Origin: Trematomus loennbergii
Taxonomy: Eukaryota > Chordata > Actinopteri > Perciformes > Nototheniidae
Reading direction: 5' to 3'
NCBI GenBank assembly: GCA_012861695.1
Contig: JAAOOA010000002.1
Location: 42,559,578-42,623,577 of the forward strand
DNA: 64,000 bases
The notes beneath the pieces are model-generated. The model ran no database searches. It had not been told where the DNA came from and saw only the letters and a list, made by a program, of their open reading frames with translations. The translations under genes and the position numbers were made by a program. Below are positions 49,401 to 61,551 of this stretch, in pieces. Numbering within the stretch: position 1 is the stretch's first letter; each line of letters starts with the position of its first letter.

Positions 49401-52400
49401 ATTGCATAATAAATGCAGTGAATCATTTGCAGCTGAACATTGAAGAAATATTGAAATGATCATGTTTTTTTAAGAGGATCTGTACCGAACAAGGATTTGT
49501 ATTTATTTGTAGAACAGGTTTATAGGCCAGGACTTCTCTGCAGCTACAAACTATTTCATTAATTCATGATATTTTTACCTATTTTTGCCTTTACCAAATG
49601 TTGAGCTTACTGCAAAATTGGACATTGCACAAGTCAATCTGTGTGAATATTTTAACAATCAAGCAAAACAAAAGTAGCATAGAACTGCTTCTCAGTTAGA
49701 AATCCCTCTTTTACTGCTACCTGCAGCTTTTATATTGTTCCTATTTGTCTGTGTGTTGCAGTTGGTGTGATCTGTGCAGCTCCGGCAGTGGAGGGAGCCT
49801 GGTGGAGAGCTCAGGTCATTACCTTCGACAAAGAAACCAATGAAGTGGAGATCAGATACGTCGACTACGGAGGCTACGACAGAGTTAAGATCGACACACT
49901 ACGGCAGATAAGGTGAGTGTCAGAGGTTTCTCGCAAACAAAATGTAGAATAAAAGGAATGGAAGGGCATTTCTTAAATCCGGCTCATCATAGTTTCATTG
50001 TAGCGGTTCAAACTCTGCTCTCCAAAAGTGCTTGACCCAGAGTAACCCTTGTACAGGTTACGTGCTCTTTTGTGTGTATAAAATGCAGTTCTCATTTTTA
50101 TTTTCCTATAGATTTTTTTTTTTTTTTTTTTAACAAAAATAATCCACATAATTGTATATTTTCTTTTGTGGCCAATTGGGATTATTAAAGGTCCCATGAC
50201 ATGGCCATTTCTACTGATCATAATTCCATTGTTGAGGTCTACTAGAATAGATTTACATTGTTCAATGTTCCAAACTCACATTGGTTTCTCATACAGCATC
50301 TCTGTATAGTATGTGTATTCACTCTCTGTCATACACGCCTTGTTGGAGCTCCTGCCCCCCCTCTCTATGAGCCCACTGTGCTCTGATTGGTCAGCTTGCC
50401 CACTCTGTTCTGATTAGTGTGTGTCGTTCTGGGGCAGCATAGACAGGTATTTTCTGTGTTAGAGTTTTACTCGCTACAGGGTGTACTTTGCAGGCCGTTT
50501 ACATCAGGGGTGGGGAACTTCCGGGCCGTATACGGACCGCGAGACCATTTGGTACGGCCCTCGAGGTCATTTATGGAGCGTTTCCACTACAGCCTGCAGC
50601 CCGGTTTAAGAGGGCTGTGACGTCAGCGGCCCGTCTTTGGTTGCGTTTCCACTTGGCCTAGTACCGGCCGGCGGGTCCTAATTCACAGTTTTTCTGGCCT
50701 CATAAAATCGTGGGCCAGGGCCAGAGACAACGAGGCTGAGTCGGGCTGAGTATGCTAAACTAGAGAGAGCGTCGCTGGCAAGGGGGCAACAAACTACAAC
50801 AAGATGGACATATTTGACCGTGATTTAATTGTAATACACGTTTCAAAATGATGCCGAAGTAACAACATACTGATACCGGTTAGTAAAACCATGAATTAAT
50901 GCTTTGTCAAGTCTGCAGACAGACGGCAGGGGAAAAACCTTTTAAAATGCGTGTTTTCTAAATGGAGATCGGCTAAGCTAATGCAGTATATGCCCCGACC
51001 GTCCACACTCACAACAACGGCCTATACAGACATAAATAAAGCAGCGACTGTATTCACCATGACACAGGCAGTCTGTGGTTTGTACTTGTTTAACTTTTGT
51101 CTAGTTTCTGAACATATATGAGGAGCTGTGAGCTCTGAGGGCTAACAGCTAACGGCTGTGTTGTTTTTCTGGGGTCCTCTGAAGATCACGTCACGGCTCC
51201 GCCTACACTGCGTTACTATAGATACTGCCCCAGTTCCTAAACTGTAATGGAAATGCGCCATAAAGTGATCCAGTCCTAACGAGGCCCAGCCATACCGAGC
51301 GAGGCCGTGTACATGGAAACGCGCCATTATAAACACACGCAAAAAATAAAGTAATCTAGACCGCAAAAGAATTAAACAAGCGAGTGCCTGTTTTTCCTGG
51401 TCAGGGTCCTTGAACACAACACGAGCCTAACGTGTCATCACGTGGTATATGTCTGGTCTGACAGGGGTGCAGTTCTGCCGGAGAGCACCAGAACACCGCT
51501 CCAGCACTTCAGAAATGTCAGTACCCATAAGGAGCCGTACACATGCCGCAGTTTCTGCGTGGCTGTGTCTTTAGTTGTAAGCCCAGTGGCGATCTGTTCA
51601 TCTGTCATACTGATCATACAATCAATAACTTTGTTGTTATTAGCATCTGGTTAGCTAGCTATGCTAACGAATATAAGAAGCTTCTCCAACCAGTGAGGTA
51701 AAGGCACATCTTTATATGATCATTATAGTTATAAACAAATAAGAGAATAAAGTAAACAGGTATAAAATACTATATGACAGTAAAAAAAAGTTGTTATTAA
51801 TAAACAAGAATACAGTTTGAAAGGAGAGTGATTTGTAAAATATCCATAAAGAAAAATAAATCTGTTTAGAGTTCTGTTTCATATGGGTGTTGAGAGATGT
51901 ATCCATATCTCTAATGTTGCTCTGAAAGTGCACCAGATTGATGCTTTAGATTAACTTCAACATTTAAAAAGAATGAATGGGCTGTGATTTTAGTATTTTT
52001 AAGCAGAGGTCAATAATTTGTACGGCCCTCTGAGGATGTTGAACAAATTGAAATGGCCCTTGAGAGGAAAAAGGTTCCCCACCCCTGGTTTACATGCAGA
52101 AAAGCTACATAACACACAAGGGGACGGGTAATAACCAGAAAAGCATATGATGGGACCTTTAATACAATAATTTGTTTTATCCAAAAACACCTGGTTACAG
52201 GACCTTTCCCTGCACGCACACTTTGACAATTATTTATTGGCTTTGTTCCTTAAATGTGGGTGGTTTGACGAGCATCATGCCTAATCCTCAACTGTGTCAC
52301 ACAGAGGAAGGCACCCCCCACATAGCAATGGCGAAATGGTTCAATGTGTTTTTGGAGTTACAGGTGTTCCAAATGGCAAATAGTTTGTTTAAGTGTAACC

Positions 52401-54737
52401 AACTGTCAGTATAGTAGGTATTTACATTTATAAAAGTTACTAAAGTAAGTTTTACATGTGTCAGTATGAAGTCCAGCTCTGTGAGTGTGTCCTCAACAAG
52501 TGGATGTTTTTTAGATGATAACTTTTTTTTTGAAAATGCTGCAAGCAGCAATACCATAGGAAATGCACATTTATATATTATGAGATATATTTTTTAACAT
52601 GTTGTCTGACTGATTTCTTCTTTTTATTTTTCAGATCTGATTTTGTAACACTCCCGTTTCAAGGTGCCGAAGTATTGCTCGACAGCATCGGCCCACTTCC
52701 AGGTACAACGTTGTTTGTGTAACAGTCTTAACTCTTAACACTTACCCAATAACTCAATAAACCATAAACCTGTATATGCCTGAAAACAATAGGCCTGCTA
52801 CTACAAGGGCAGTGCTAGTATTCCAAGGCTGTCTCAAATGGTGTTCTTCTGTACTTACATGGCAAAATGCACTATTAGTCCCCTTGATGGTAAACCCGTA
52901 ATGGTCAAAAAGCTATTTGTGGAACGCTGACTAATATAAATCACACGAGACCAAAAGGAAGCTTCAGGTTTTGTGTTGCTATTTTTCTGACATGTTGAAA
53001 TGTGTGTGTGTGTGTGTGTCCCCCCAGGAGAGGATCGGTTTTCCACAGAGGCCACAGCAGCGTTGGAGGAGATGACCCGAGGAGTTGCTCTGCTCGCACA
53101 GGTGAGCCCCCCTCCCCCCTCTCTAAACTCCTCACCAGATTGAGTCTTCTGCAGCTCACTGACCGCCTGTGTTTCCCTCTCTGTAGGTCTCAAACTACGA
53201 CAACAACACAGGACTGCCTCTGGTCCACCTGTGGAACATGGTCGGAGACGAGGTACGGTGTTCACATTATCCATAATGCACTGCTCTGTACTGGACGTGA
53301 CACCGTATACTGGTGCTGTTATGGCCTAGCTTTGAAAAGACTTCCACATTTCTTTGTTGCGAACTGTCATTATGAACACACTTTTTTGACACTACAGCTT
53401 TTCCTGAAAAGAGCTAAAATGAATGCATACATTGAAGTAATAATCATCCATTTTAATGGAGTTTGCAGATATTTTTAACACAGTACAGAAAATCTTGTTA
53501 CAGACGACTAACACAAAATAAGTTTAATTTTTTTTTAAAGGTGCCTGCAGTTCTTTTGCAATGTTAGGATGTTTGTGCCACCATAACAAGCAGGGATCAA
53601 TCCCCGTTGTCCAAACTAAGATATGCAATAGACTTTATTTTGTGGGTCGAGAAGAGAGTGAAATGAAGTAGTTTAAGTAAAGAAAAGGGATCATGTTGCA
53701 TGTGCATATTTGTAATATGGATGTGACAGGAACTATTACCAAGTTTATGCCAGAAGTCTGTAAATGGGACGGTATGTGTTTCTACTGTTCTGTATGTAAA
53801 GTAGGTTCAGGGCTTGAGTCTGAACGTAGGAAGCAGGCGCCGTCACGTTACAATCCAAAAGAACACAGTAAACACACTATTGATCTGTCTGAAAGATGCA
53901 CCCCTTATTTTTGGGTTATTTTTGGAAATCGTCTACAAGTGTGTTGAAAGGCAGGAGGAGAGCTAGCTAATGTTAGCTGTTAGCAGCTGGAGGGCAGCAC
54001 AGTCCTGCTAGACAACAGCGCTAACGGATGTTCCACTGACTTGCATTTTGATGGGTTCAACTTTTTTAATTTTATAAATTGTGTGCACATTTTACTCGAC
54101 CTATTATTCAACATTTTACATTTTCTATAAAATATATTTATTCTATTTAATTTATTCTTAACTACAGCAACATTCACAACATCTAATTTCCCCTGGGATA
54201 AATGACTTATTCTGAATCTGATTTATTCAGTATACAATAGCATTGTATGACTGTACATTCTAACAAAATGTTGATATAGTCAAATGTAATCTTGTACATT
54301 TCGTTTTTATGTGACCAAATACAATTATAACCAGTTTAACTTCCTCGCACTAGCATATTATTTTACATCAATAAAACTACTAATGTCAAGAAACTATTCG
54401 TTTTCAACCCCGCAATAAAATTGGTTTAGAAAATCGTGGAATTTCACTGGTATTGGTATCGACTAATACATTTCTGGTGTGCCATCATTTGTTAGCGAAC
54501 GCCATATTTAACCAAGCAAACGGCCAATAAAGTCCAAGTTGCATACTGTGACTTGTCAAACTTTATTAATATAAGCTTTTTCAGTGCAGGCCTGTTCTCC
54601 ATTATATTCTAGCATCATATCATGTGAATAAGGTCTCTATAATGTGTTTAATACTGTGTCTCTTGGTGTTTCAGGTGATTTCAGTGAACCGCACGCTGGC
54701 AGAGAGGGGTCTGGGAGTTTGGGTGGAGGGATTTTGA
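40433..54737 (+). CDS. akap1: AKAP1, mitochondrial A-kinase anchor protein (10 coding exons, two one-base deletions)
   Basis: Coding exons: 40433-41957, 45431-45554, 46420-46546, 46660-46787, 48745-48921, 49762-49912, 52635-52702, 53028-53101, 53187-53252, 54675-54737; all GT-AG. Allowing for the deletions the protein is about 834 residues (human 903). It anchors PKA, phosphatases and mRNAs at the outer mitochondrial membrane. Residues 8-27 form the hydrophobic anchor, followed by RKKER; 289-312 ([20 protein letters not shown]) is the amphipathic PKA RII-binding helix; WEIEVPK and then [11 protein letters not shown] (GKQG loop) mark the KH domain at about 545-610; AWWRAQV and [11 protein letters not shown] mark the Tudor domain at about 700-750. 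The 180-500 region is acidic and unstructured. Exon 45431-45554 (near 45486) and exon 48745-48921 (near 48858) each lack one base, which breaks the frame; flanking residues are intact in the shifted frames. ATG 40433 opens the anchor directly after the 40407 acceptor. Confidence 0.93.
41958..45430 (+). other. akap1: akap1 intron between first and second coding exons
   Basis: AT-rich. Contains the hAT-like element at 43749-44280. The 120-codon frame at 43087 has no domain or splice support. Confidence 0.5.
43749..44280 (+). mobile_element. hAT-like non-autonomous element
   Basis: Ends CAGTGTTCCCC and GGGAAACACTG, the hAT-type inverted repeat. The flanks share CTATT but not a full 8-bp duplication. 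Internal blocks 'gagagctgtatccat' and 'gtgcaccagat.gatgc' also occur in the hAT element at 50505-52087, so the two are related. The GC-rich palindromic stretch 43948-43980 is also typical of such elements. Confidence 0.6.
46788..48744 (+). other. akap1: akap1 intron holding dispersed repeat sequence
   Basis: 47505-47575 ('caagttttatttatatagca', 'ccaaagtgctgtacaaatgatg') and 48300-48640 ('ttagcttatagcagcataac', 'tgagctctttaagatagaatgg', 'tgaccattaagggctttgta') are sequences I remember as widespread in fish genomes. The middle (47580-48060) is not assigned. Confidence 0.45.
50505..52087 (+). mobile_element. hAT-type element with perfect 8-bp duplication
   Basis: Terminal repeats CAGGGGTGGGGAAC and GTTCCCCACCCCTG are flanked by GTTTACAT at 50497-50504 and 52088-52095. 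The host sequence 'ccgtttacatgcag' is uninterrupted in copy d of the TTAA family (57995-58010, reverse complement), confirming the insertion. It contains the GGCGCG MITE and no intact transposase. Confidence 0.9.
50575..51325 (+). mobile_element. MITE, copy B of the GGCGCGTTTCCAC family
   Basis: Near-identical to 3049-3806 over its length. Ends GGAGCGTTTCCACTACA and GGAAACGCGCC, flanked by AT on both sides (50573-50574 and 51326-51327), pointing to a 2-bp AT target duplication. Confidence 0.85.
52703..54674 (+). other. akap1: 3' introns of akap1
   Basis: Three introns lie between 52703 and 54674. The last one (53253-54674) carries a LINE-type tail near 54180-54230 and no other supported feature. 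Confidence 0.5.
54180..54230 (+). mobile_element. LINE 3' tail (CTGGGATAAATGA.TATTCTGA type)
   Basis: 'aatttcccctgggataaatg' followed by 'ttctgaatctga' matches a second common fish LINE end, 5'-truncated, in the last akap1 intron. Confidence 0.45.
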
Positions 54738-55049
54738 ACTCCTAAAATGCTCTGATCTCCGCCCCCCACCACCACCCTCCGTACTCTTTTGTGATCAGCA
54801 GTGACACACACACCACTGGATTGAAGATTGTTTTTCCTTTCATTTTTTTTTTCGTTTTTGTTCTCTTTTTCTTTTCCCTTTCCTTTTTGAAAAGAAATTA
54901 AAAAAATTGCGGGCATAATCCACGAGAACAGCACTGCTTCAAAAAAATCCTCCCCCCCCACTGGTTCTTGTACACAAAAAGGACTCAAAGAAAGAGGGAA
55001 GAGGTACTTGTAAAGAAAAAAAACTTTTTTAATATCTATATTGTAACTA

Positions 55050-55055
55050 AATAAA
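55050..55055 (+). terminator. akap1: Candidate proximal poly(A) signal of akap1
   Basis: AATAAA about 310 bp after the stop. Confidence 0.4.
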
Positions 55056-57405
55056 GGTTCAACCAATATTTTTCCCCTCCCCCATCCTACCTAATTTGTG
55101 GCTCTGGGCCTTTGCTCACTGACTGGATCGTGGAAGGCCTCCGTCACTCTGCAGACACTCTGTCAACACTGACCACTACATTTCAAAGTAGATTAGCAGG
55201 TTTTGTGTGGATACAACGTGGGGGCAGAAAGGAAAGAGACTGATGGTGATGGTGGTCCCTGGTGGAGCACCCTGCTGCTGCTGCACCTCGCACCAGCCTA
55301 TAACCCTCCTTTCTCCACCAACTATTCAACCTCCAAGACAAAATGCCATCAAACATCTTTTGAAAATTCAAAACTCAAGGTTTTTTTCAACTCGATGTTT
55401 TCACGATGCATTTTTTGCAGTATACAGCCGAGTCGTTACACAGGGTGTGTTTGTAAACCTCTAAGAAATGTTTGATTTTTAAAACTGACAGAACTGTTAA
55501 GATCACTCCCATTTGGTGATGGCACCTCCAAGAAACACTTGCTAACAGATGATTAAACATCTCAATCTGAAGGAAACACTACATTGAGTTTTACCTAACA
55601 ATATTTCATGTGGTCCAATGACTGTATATGGGTGTCTTCTGGTTAAAAAATGACAGGTTTACTGAGGTGTGATCCACTAAGTGTTATTAGAGTGCACAGC
55701 AAACGGCACGGTGTGCACAAGCTGCAGGGCCTTGTTCTTCATATCGTCATTGAGGAGCTTGGATTGGAACCGGTTGTCATGGCAACATGTCCAAATTGTT
55801 GATCTAAGTCTGACTTTATGGGTCAACTCCCAGTCTCATCACAAACCTTGTAAGAGCCATGAGTGCTATACTGTAATCTGTTAGACAAACCCTGATACTG
55901 TATTAATAAAAACACATTTGGGCAGAATACTTAAAGTATCATTTAGAATGTTAAAAGTTTAGGATGTTACAGAATAGGAGCATGGAAATTATTTTTTTTT
56001 TTTTTTATTATATAATTCTGGGGGAAAAGTCAGGCTTTAATCTCAGAACTCAGAAAAAAAAACGTTTCGTCAGATCTCAAATTTGATTTCACATGTGGCC
56101 CTAATTGTATTTCGAAAAATATATGATCGACATAAAACATTTAAATAATGTAAACGGTTGTTCTGTCGGAATAAAAACCTTGAAGTCGTCAGGACACATA
56201 GATGTCAGTTTACACATAAGCCTGTTGTCTTTATGTTGTAGTGTGACCCAAGATCAACACGAGTTCTTTGGCCAAATCCAGATCATTTTATCCAGTTAGG
56301 AATTTAAACCGGAATTAAGAAAATCTGGATCGACTCAACGCACAGTGAAGAAACAGACATGGAAATAGGAAAAAAGTGACATAGGAATGTTGGGGTTTCT
56401 ATTAAAACCTTTGAATGAGTTGAGGTTATGCTGCTTTATGAAACCTTCCTCTATCTAAATTTGAAGAACAAGGTCCTGCTGAACAGGGATAACCACTTGT
56501 TTTTGTTTTCACTTCAGTCTGCATCCGAGTACAGATTTCTACTAAAATGTATCACCATAATGTGTATGCAGTGTGGGACCTTCCCTGTGTTTGTGCTTCA
56601 ATGTTAGACTCGGCCTGATGAGGCGGAAAGGGATCCATTTCCACAATAACTGTAATTCTAAATAACATTAACATGAAATACGTTGAATATTTTATGACAT
56701 CTCTTTTCAATGGACATTAAATCACTGTTACCCTAGCAATAAGGCAGCTTTATTTTGAAATTTAATGACAGGATGGGCTTTAATCGTACATTTTGGCACT
56801 ACTAAGAAAGTTAACAAAACACCTTAACATCAAATCATTTGAATAATGTATCTCAGGAATGGTTGATCATGCAGGATTGTGCTTGAATGGAGAGGATTGT
56901 AGGAAATGCATACATATGTGTGTGTGTGTAGTTAAAGGTGTTGGTGCTGGAATGGGAGCAGTAGCCATATCGTCTGTTGTAGGCCTGTGTGCATCCTTCT
57001 TCCTTTTCACATCAACTGTCTGTCCCTTCATTTTTAAATCCAGATAACTGAAGACAAACCCTCAGTACACCTTTTAAACATCAGTTTGATCAAACTAGAG
57101 TTGTGTTCATTTCTCTGTAAATAAGATATTTGACTGTACTTTTCTATAACACTGGAGAGAAAGATATAAAGGGAACATTTATATTTTTGTTTTGGTTTGT
57201 TCTGGTTCATCCTGCCTCCCCCTGTTCCACACAATGTTCTCGACTGTGGGACTGATTTTAAGTGTTTGCCTAGCTAGACAAGTCATCCTTTGATTATTTA
57301 AATGGGTGTGGAGCTTTTTGTGCCCAGAAGCATTTAACATGTACAGATCAGTTTTTGCTCATCTTAAGTTTGATTTGTTGATTGTACAGATCTATTAAGG
57401 GAAAA

Positions 57406-57411
57406 AATAAA
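57406..57411 (+). terminator. akap1: Candidate distal poly(A) signal of akap1
   Basis: AATAAA followed by GT/T-rich sequence (57420-57445), which is the usual downstream element. Confidence 0.55.
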
Positions 57412-57420
57412 AGTTATTGA

Positions 57421-57930
57421 AAGTGTTTATGGTACTTTTTTCTCCACTCATTGCTCATTGATGAAGGTGTTTATGGGAATTCTAGGTAATTCAAGTTCTG
57501 TCGTCCAATGTGCAATTGAGGTATGGCCTATAAATAATATCTCAATATTTATTATGCGATACCTAAAATATATTATTTTGAATCCCTAAAGAGTCCATGA
57601 TATGCTTTATGTACTGTAGTTTGCCCTTTCCTGTAGTGAATTCTATAGGTTTTTGTGCATGTCAATGGTCTGCAAAGGCTCAAATCCCTGTGTTCCCTCC
57701 AGAGGGAGTTTCTCTCCCACACACTGAATACACATTATTCTGCTCGGTTATGGCCAAAATGATAATCACAATTATTTTTGATCAATATTGGCAAAATTAT
57801 GATTATTTATGTAAGTGAGAAAACCTTTTTTCCCCCTCTTTAACATTTATATAAACACAGTACTGCTTTCACCTGCATGTTGTGCAAAAAAAAAAAAACT
57901 CAAAAAAGAAATGTTGTGCCAGTGTCTTAA
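57421..57930. other. Intergenic, nothing recognised
   Basis: AT-rich, with an A-run at about 57886-57898. Confidence 0.4.
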
Positions 57931-59071
57931 AGGTCCCATGTCATGCTTTTCCGGTTATTACCCGTCCCCTTGTGTGTTATGTAGCTTTTTCTGCATGTAA
58001 ACGGTCTGCAGAGTCAAAAACCCTCAAAGTACACCCTGTAGCGAGTAAAACTCTAACACAGAAAAGACCTGTCTATGCTGCCCCAGAACGCCTCGTTGGA
58101 GATTTTTCTTTTTCCATTTGTTTCTTCCGGGAACCAAGTGATGTAACGACGACCCAATGGACCAATTGGTCCAAATGGACCAATCCGCGGAGCCGTTACG
58201 TTAAGTGACTTCCTCACACACACACTCAATCTTGAGACTCACAGCCAGGCTGCGGGTGTGCGCGCTTGGGCTGGTTTCGGGCTGGGTTTCGCTGTGTCTC
58301 GCTGACACCACGCAGCAACCAGGAAACCACACCAGTAAGCCAGCTCACACTGTCGGCTCCTCGCAGCAGCGAGCCTCGCAACGTCCCCCCAACACTGCAC
58401 CCAGACCCCACGCAGCATTGTCATCTGTTTGTCATTACTGGTGTCATTTTCTGGTTGCTAAAGCCATTGTAACACATAAACACTGATGTTCCGCTGTAAC
58501 GGTGGTGGACTCATCAGAACAGAGTGGGTGAGCTGACCAATCAGAGCTCAGTGGGCTCACAGGGAGGGGGGGCAGGAGCTCCAACAAGCCGTTTGGAAAA
58601 TTGCACAATGTAAATCTATTCTAGTAGAGTAGGAATTATGATCAGTAGAAATGACCATGACATGGCCATTTCTACTGATCTACTGATTCCAAAATCACAT
58701 TGGTTTTCTCATACAGCATCTCTGTATAGTATGTGTATCCTGCCCCCCCCCCCTCCCTATGAGCCCACTGTGCTCTGATGTGTGTTTATGTGTTACAATG
58801 GCGTTTGTTAGCAACCAGAAAAGGACACCAGTAATGACAAACAGATGAGAATGCTGCGTGGGGTCTGGGTGCCGTGTTGGCGGGACGTTGCGGGGCTCGC
58901 TGCTCCGCCCTTTGAGACTCGAGGAGCCGACAGTGTGATCTGTATTACTGTATTACGCCACACACACGTGAGTGTGTGGCGAACTGTGAGTGGAGATCCA
59001 CGCAGCTGCGGCTGAGTAAATATACGGCTGAGTGAGTGAGTGAGTGAGTGAGTGAGTGAGTGAGTGAGTGA

Positions 59072-59123
<52 letters not shown>

Positions 59124-59133
59124 TGTGGTGTGT

Positions 59134-59168
<35 letters not shown>

Positions 59169-59332
59169 AGCTCCACGGATTGGTCCATTTGGATCGTTGT
59201 TACATCACTTGGTTCCCAGAGAAAAAAATGGAAAAAGAAAAATCTCCAACGAGGCCTTCTGGGGCAGCATATACGGGTCTTTTCTGTGTTAGAGTTTTAC
59301 TCGCTACAGGGTATACTTATGACATGGGACCT
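57931..59332. mobile_element. TTAA-flanked fold-back element, copy d
   Basis: TTAA at 57927-57930 and 59333-59336; ends AGGTCCCATG and CATGGGACCT. Roughly 200-bp arms are inverted copies of each other (58035-58200 against 59165-59315, e.g. 'gtagcgagtaaaactctaac' and its complement). In the centre, at about 58635-58682, two left ends meet head-to-head. A second inversion of internal blocks places 'tgtttgtcattactggtgtc' in both orientations (58427 and 58825). Confidence 0.75.
59029..59167. repeat. (TGAG)n followed by (TG)n microsatellite
   Basis: TGAG units from 59029 to about 59077, then TG with a few TGG interruptions. Inside fold-back copy d. Confidence 0.95.
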
Positions 59333-59565
59333 TTAAAGGACACAATTTGTACCAGTACATGATATAGTCATTTATTTCACGTAGAACAAGTGCCAATACA
59401 TTCGAGTACATTCAATAAATTGCACAGCCATAATTTGAGCAACACAGTTAAAAGTTTGGCCAGTGACAAAGTGACTGGTGGATAAAGGGTATAGCTCTAT
59501 AATGGGAGTTATTGTTCGACCACATTTTCTCAAAATAAAGTAAGCCAAAAATCTAAATCAAAAGT

Positions 59566-59830
59566 TGTGTGAACATTGCTCAATGTCCACAGCAAACTGG
59601 TTTTATGGAAAAACTCAAATCCACTACATTTGTTGTAAATTATATAGTATCCACCCTAGACAAACAACTCATCTTGGAGACTTCAGTGTATCAAAAACAA
59701 GAATGCCCAGTGATTGGTCTTGCTCATTGCAAAAGATGTCCCACAGGGATCCATCCTGGGTCCTATCCTTTTTTTTTTTTACCATTTATGTAAATTGTAT
59801 TTTCCCTCGTTTAGTACATATATGTGGCAA
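59566..59830 (+). mobile_element. LINE reverse-transcriptase fragment, copy 1
   Basis: In shifted frames the segment 59735-59800 reads like the RT motif GVPQGSILGPILF then TIYVN ('cccacagggatccatcctgg'). A homologous piece lies at 63200-63385. Both are short and frame-broken. The clade is not determinable from this length. Confidence 0.6.
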
Positions 59831-60012
59831 CACCTTTGTCTACTGTTTTCAATTATAATTTAAATGATGCTCTGCTAAAATAAGTACTCAATCTTGATAT
59901 AGTATATCAGACTCTTGTAAAAACTATATCCACATTTAGCTCACAATCACTAGTTTCATTCAGCATACTTTATACATACTGTATATGTTTTTTTCTGTTT
60001 TCACACAGTTAA

Positions 60013-60298
60013 AGGTAGAATGGAGAAACCAGCTCGAGTGCGCTGGAATTTGAAAGTACGCAGCCGAAAAAAATCTGCCCCTTCCTTACAGAGCCCCTCC
60101 TCCAACACACACGAACGCGCACATGACCAATGAGGGCACGAGATAAGTTTGTGCACGAGATGGAAGGCTGACAGCAGGTAGGCCATCCAGTTATTTTAGT
60201 CGGGCCGGCTAAAATAATTGGTCGTGCTTTTTACAGCGCCACGGCTTCCACAGATGACAACAAAAAGTGTTTCTGAAGTTAATATACCTACCCTACCT
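60013..60298 (-). mobile_element. TTAA-flanked MITE, copy 2
   Basis: Reverse-orientation relative of 6531-6909 ('ggccggctaaaataa.tgg', 'gcccctcctccaacacacac'); TTAA at 60009-60012 and 60299-60302. Confidence 0.75.
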
Positions 60299-60302
60299 TT
60301 AA

Positions 60303-61518
60303 TATTATAATTTGAATTGAGTAAATTATCAAAAGTTAACACTAAATATCGTCTTAATAATACCTGCAACAGACTTATCACTGCTAAGGTATGTCTAGTC
60401 TATTCAAACAGCCCTGCAATAAAAACTGGCTTATAAAGATAATGTTATTTTTGTGTGTGTTTGTCAGAGAGGATTTGATTTAACTGTATGGGCATTTCTA
60501 ATGCTGCAGGTAATGTTTCAGTTATGTGCATATAGTAGGCCTACATATATGAATAATAGCAATGCAATACATCCCTTTCTACAATTTGCAGCCTCCTTTC
60601 CCCAATAGTGTCAAGAACAAGTTAAAATTACAAGCTTAGTGGCTGGTGTTTATACAGAGTAAAACTAAAATGCATCATGGGATAAAGCTAACCTCACAGT
60701 AGAAGCTTTACCTGAAATCCTTTCAAATCCATTGAAACCTGCGTTGTTGCCGTATTACATTCAGTATGGTTGTTGCCTGTCTAGTGTTATCCATCTGCTG
60801 TGCTGTGTAAAGCACCTGAGGCCCCAGAAGCTGTGTGAAAATAACACAGGAAACTAAAACATTTGGCCTTCAAAATAAACGTTGAAATGTCTTTAAGGAA
60901 TAGAGATGTAGTGCACAAAAGAATATTTGCATTTACCTCTTTAACTTGATTTCTGTTAACAATTTAGGGCATAGGTGCCCAAAGATAAAATGAAAAAAAT
61001 ATACAAAACCATAATTAGTTTACAAAACCATAATTAGTTTGGTTTGTTTTAGAATTTCAAAATCTGCACAATAAATGTAAATTAATGGCGCCGGAGCCTC
61101 GCAGCGCGAAACTGTGGGTGTTTCTTAATGTCGAGGAGGCTTGCTTGGTAGCACATGTACAGATGTAGCACTCCAGATAGGACTCCACCCAGCGGATTCC
61201 AACCAAAAAACCCAGCGGATCCCAGTGGCTGGTAGATTAGGGCGGGCCATACTATTTTTTTTTGTAAATGATCGAGGGGGTGTTCAAATAACGTATTTTG
61301 GCGTGTAGAATACAAATCTGAAGACATTTTTAATTCTGATAAACCTAACCTACATCAATTTGCAGTTGAATATTATCTATTTTGATTATTTTGCTATTCT
61401 TCTGGAAAAAAGAGACTAAGTTGGGGGGCTTTTATTTTGAAGTCAGGGCTTTTATTTTGAAGTCAGGGATTTTATGTTCCTGTCTGAAGTTGAAACTTAC
61501 AGGAAATGAAACTTAATT
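60303..61518. other. Intergenic with short tandem and transposon bits
   Basis: Two 20-bp tandem units at about 61001-61040 ('ccataattagtttacaaaa') and again at 61426-61470 ('gggcttttattttgaagtca'). 61113-61150 resembles an end of the MITE at 19331. No gene seen. Confidence 0.45.
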
Positions 61519-61551
61519 GTGTATCAGTGTTTTCAGTGTGAACTAGTTGAA

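Larger units (their letters stand above)
50189..52158 (+). mobile_element. TTAA-flanked element, copy c
   Basis: Ends AGGTCCCATGACATGGCC and, on the right, TATGATGGGACCT; TTAA at 50185-50188 and 52159-52162. Without the hAT insertion it is about 380 bp, so it is a MITE of the family of 25493-32195. Confidence 0.85.
49913..52634 (+). other. akap1: akap1 intron with a three-level nest of transposons
   Basis: Hosts the TTAA element 50189-52158, the hAT element 50505-52087 inside it, and the GGCGCG MITE 50575-51325 inside that. A T-run lies at about 50110-50132. 52163-52634 shows nothing recognisable. Confidence 0.75.
54738..57420 (+). other. akap1: akap1 3' UTR (inferred long form)
   Basis: From the stop to about 57420 there is no recognised transposon, in contrast to the flanking DNA, which fits an exon under constraint. 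AATAAA occurs at 55050-55055 and 57406-57411, suggesting short and long 3' ends. The open frames inside are short and on both strands, so they are not genes. Confidence 0.5.

Noticed and set aside
59068..59362. Cys-Val frames next to the TGAG repeat
   Set aside because: Microsatellite translation.
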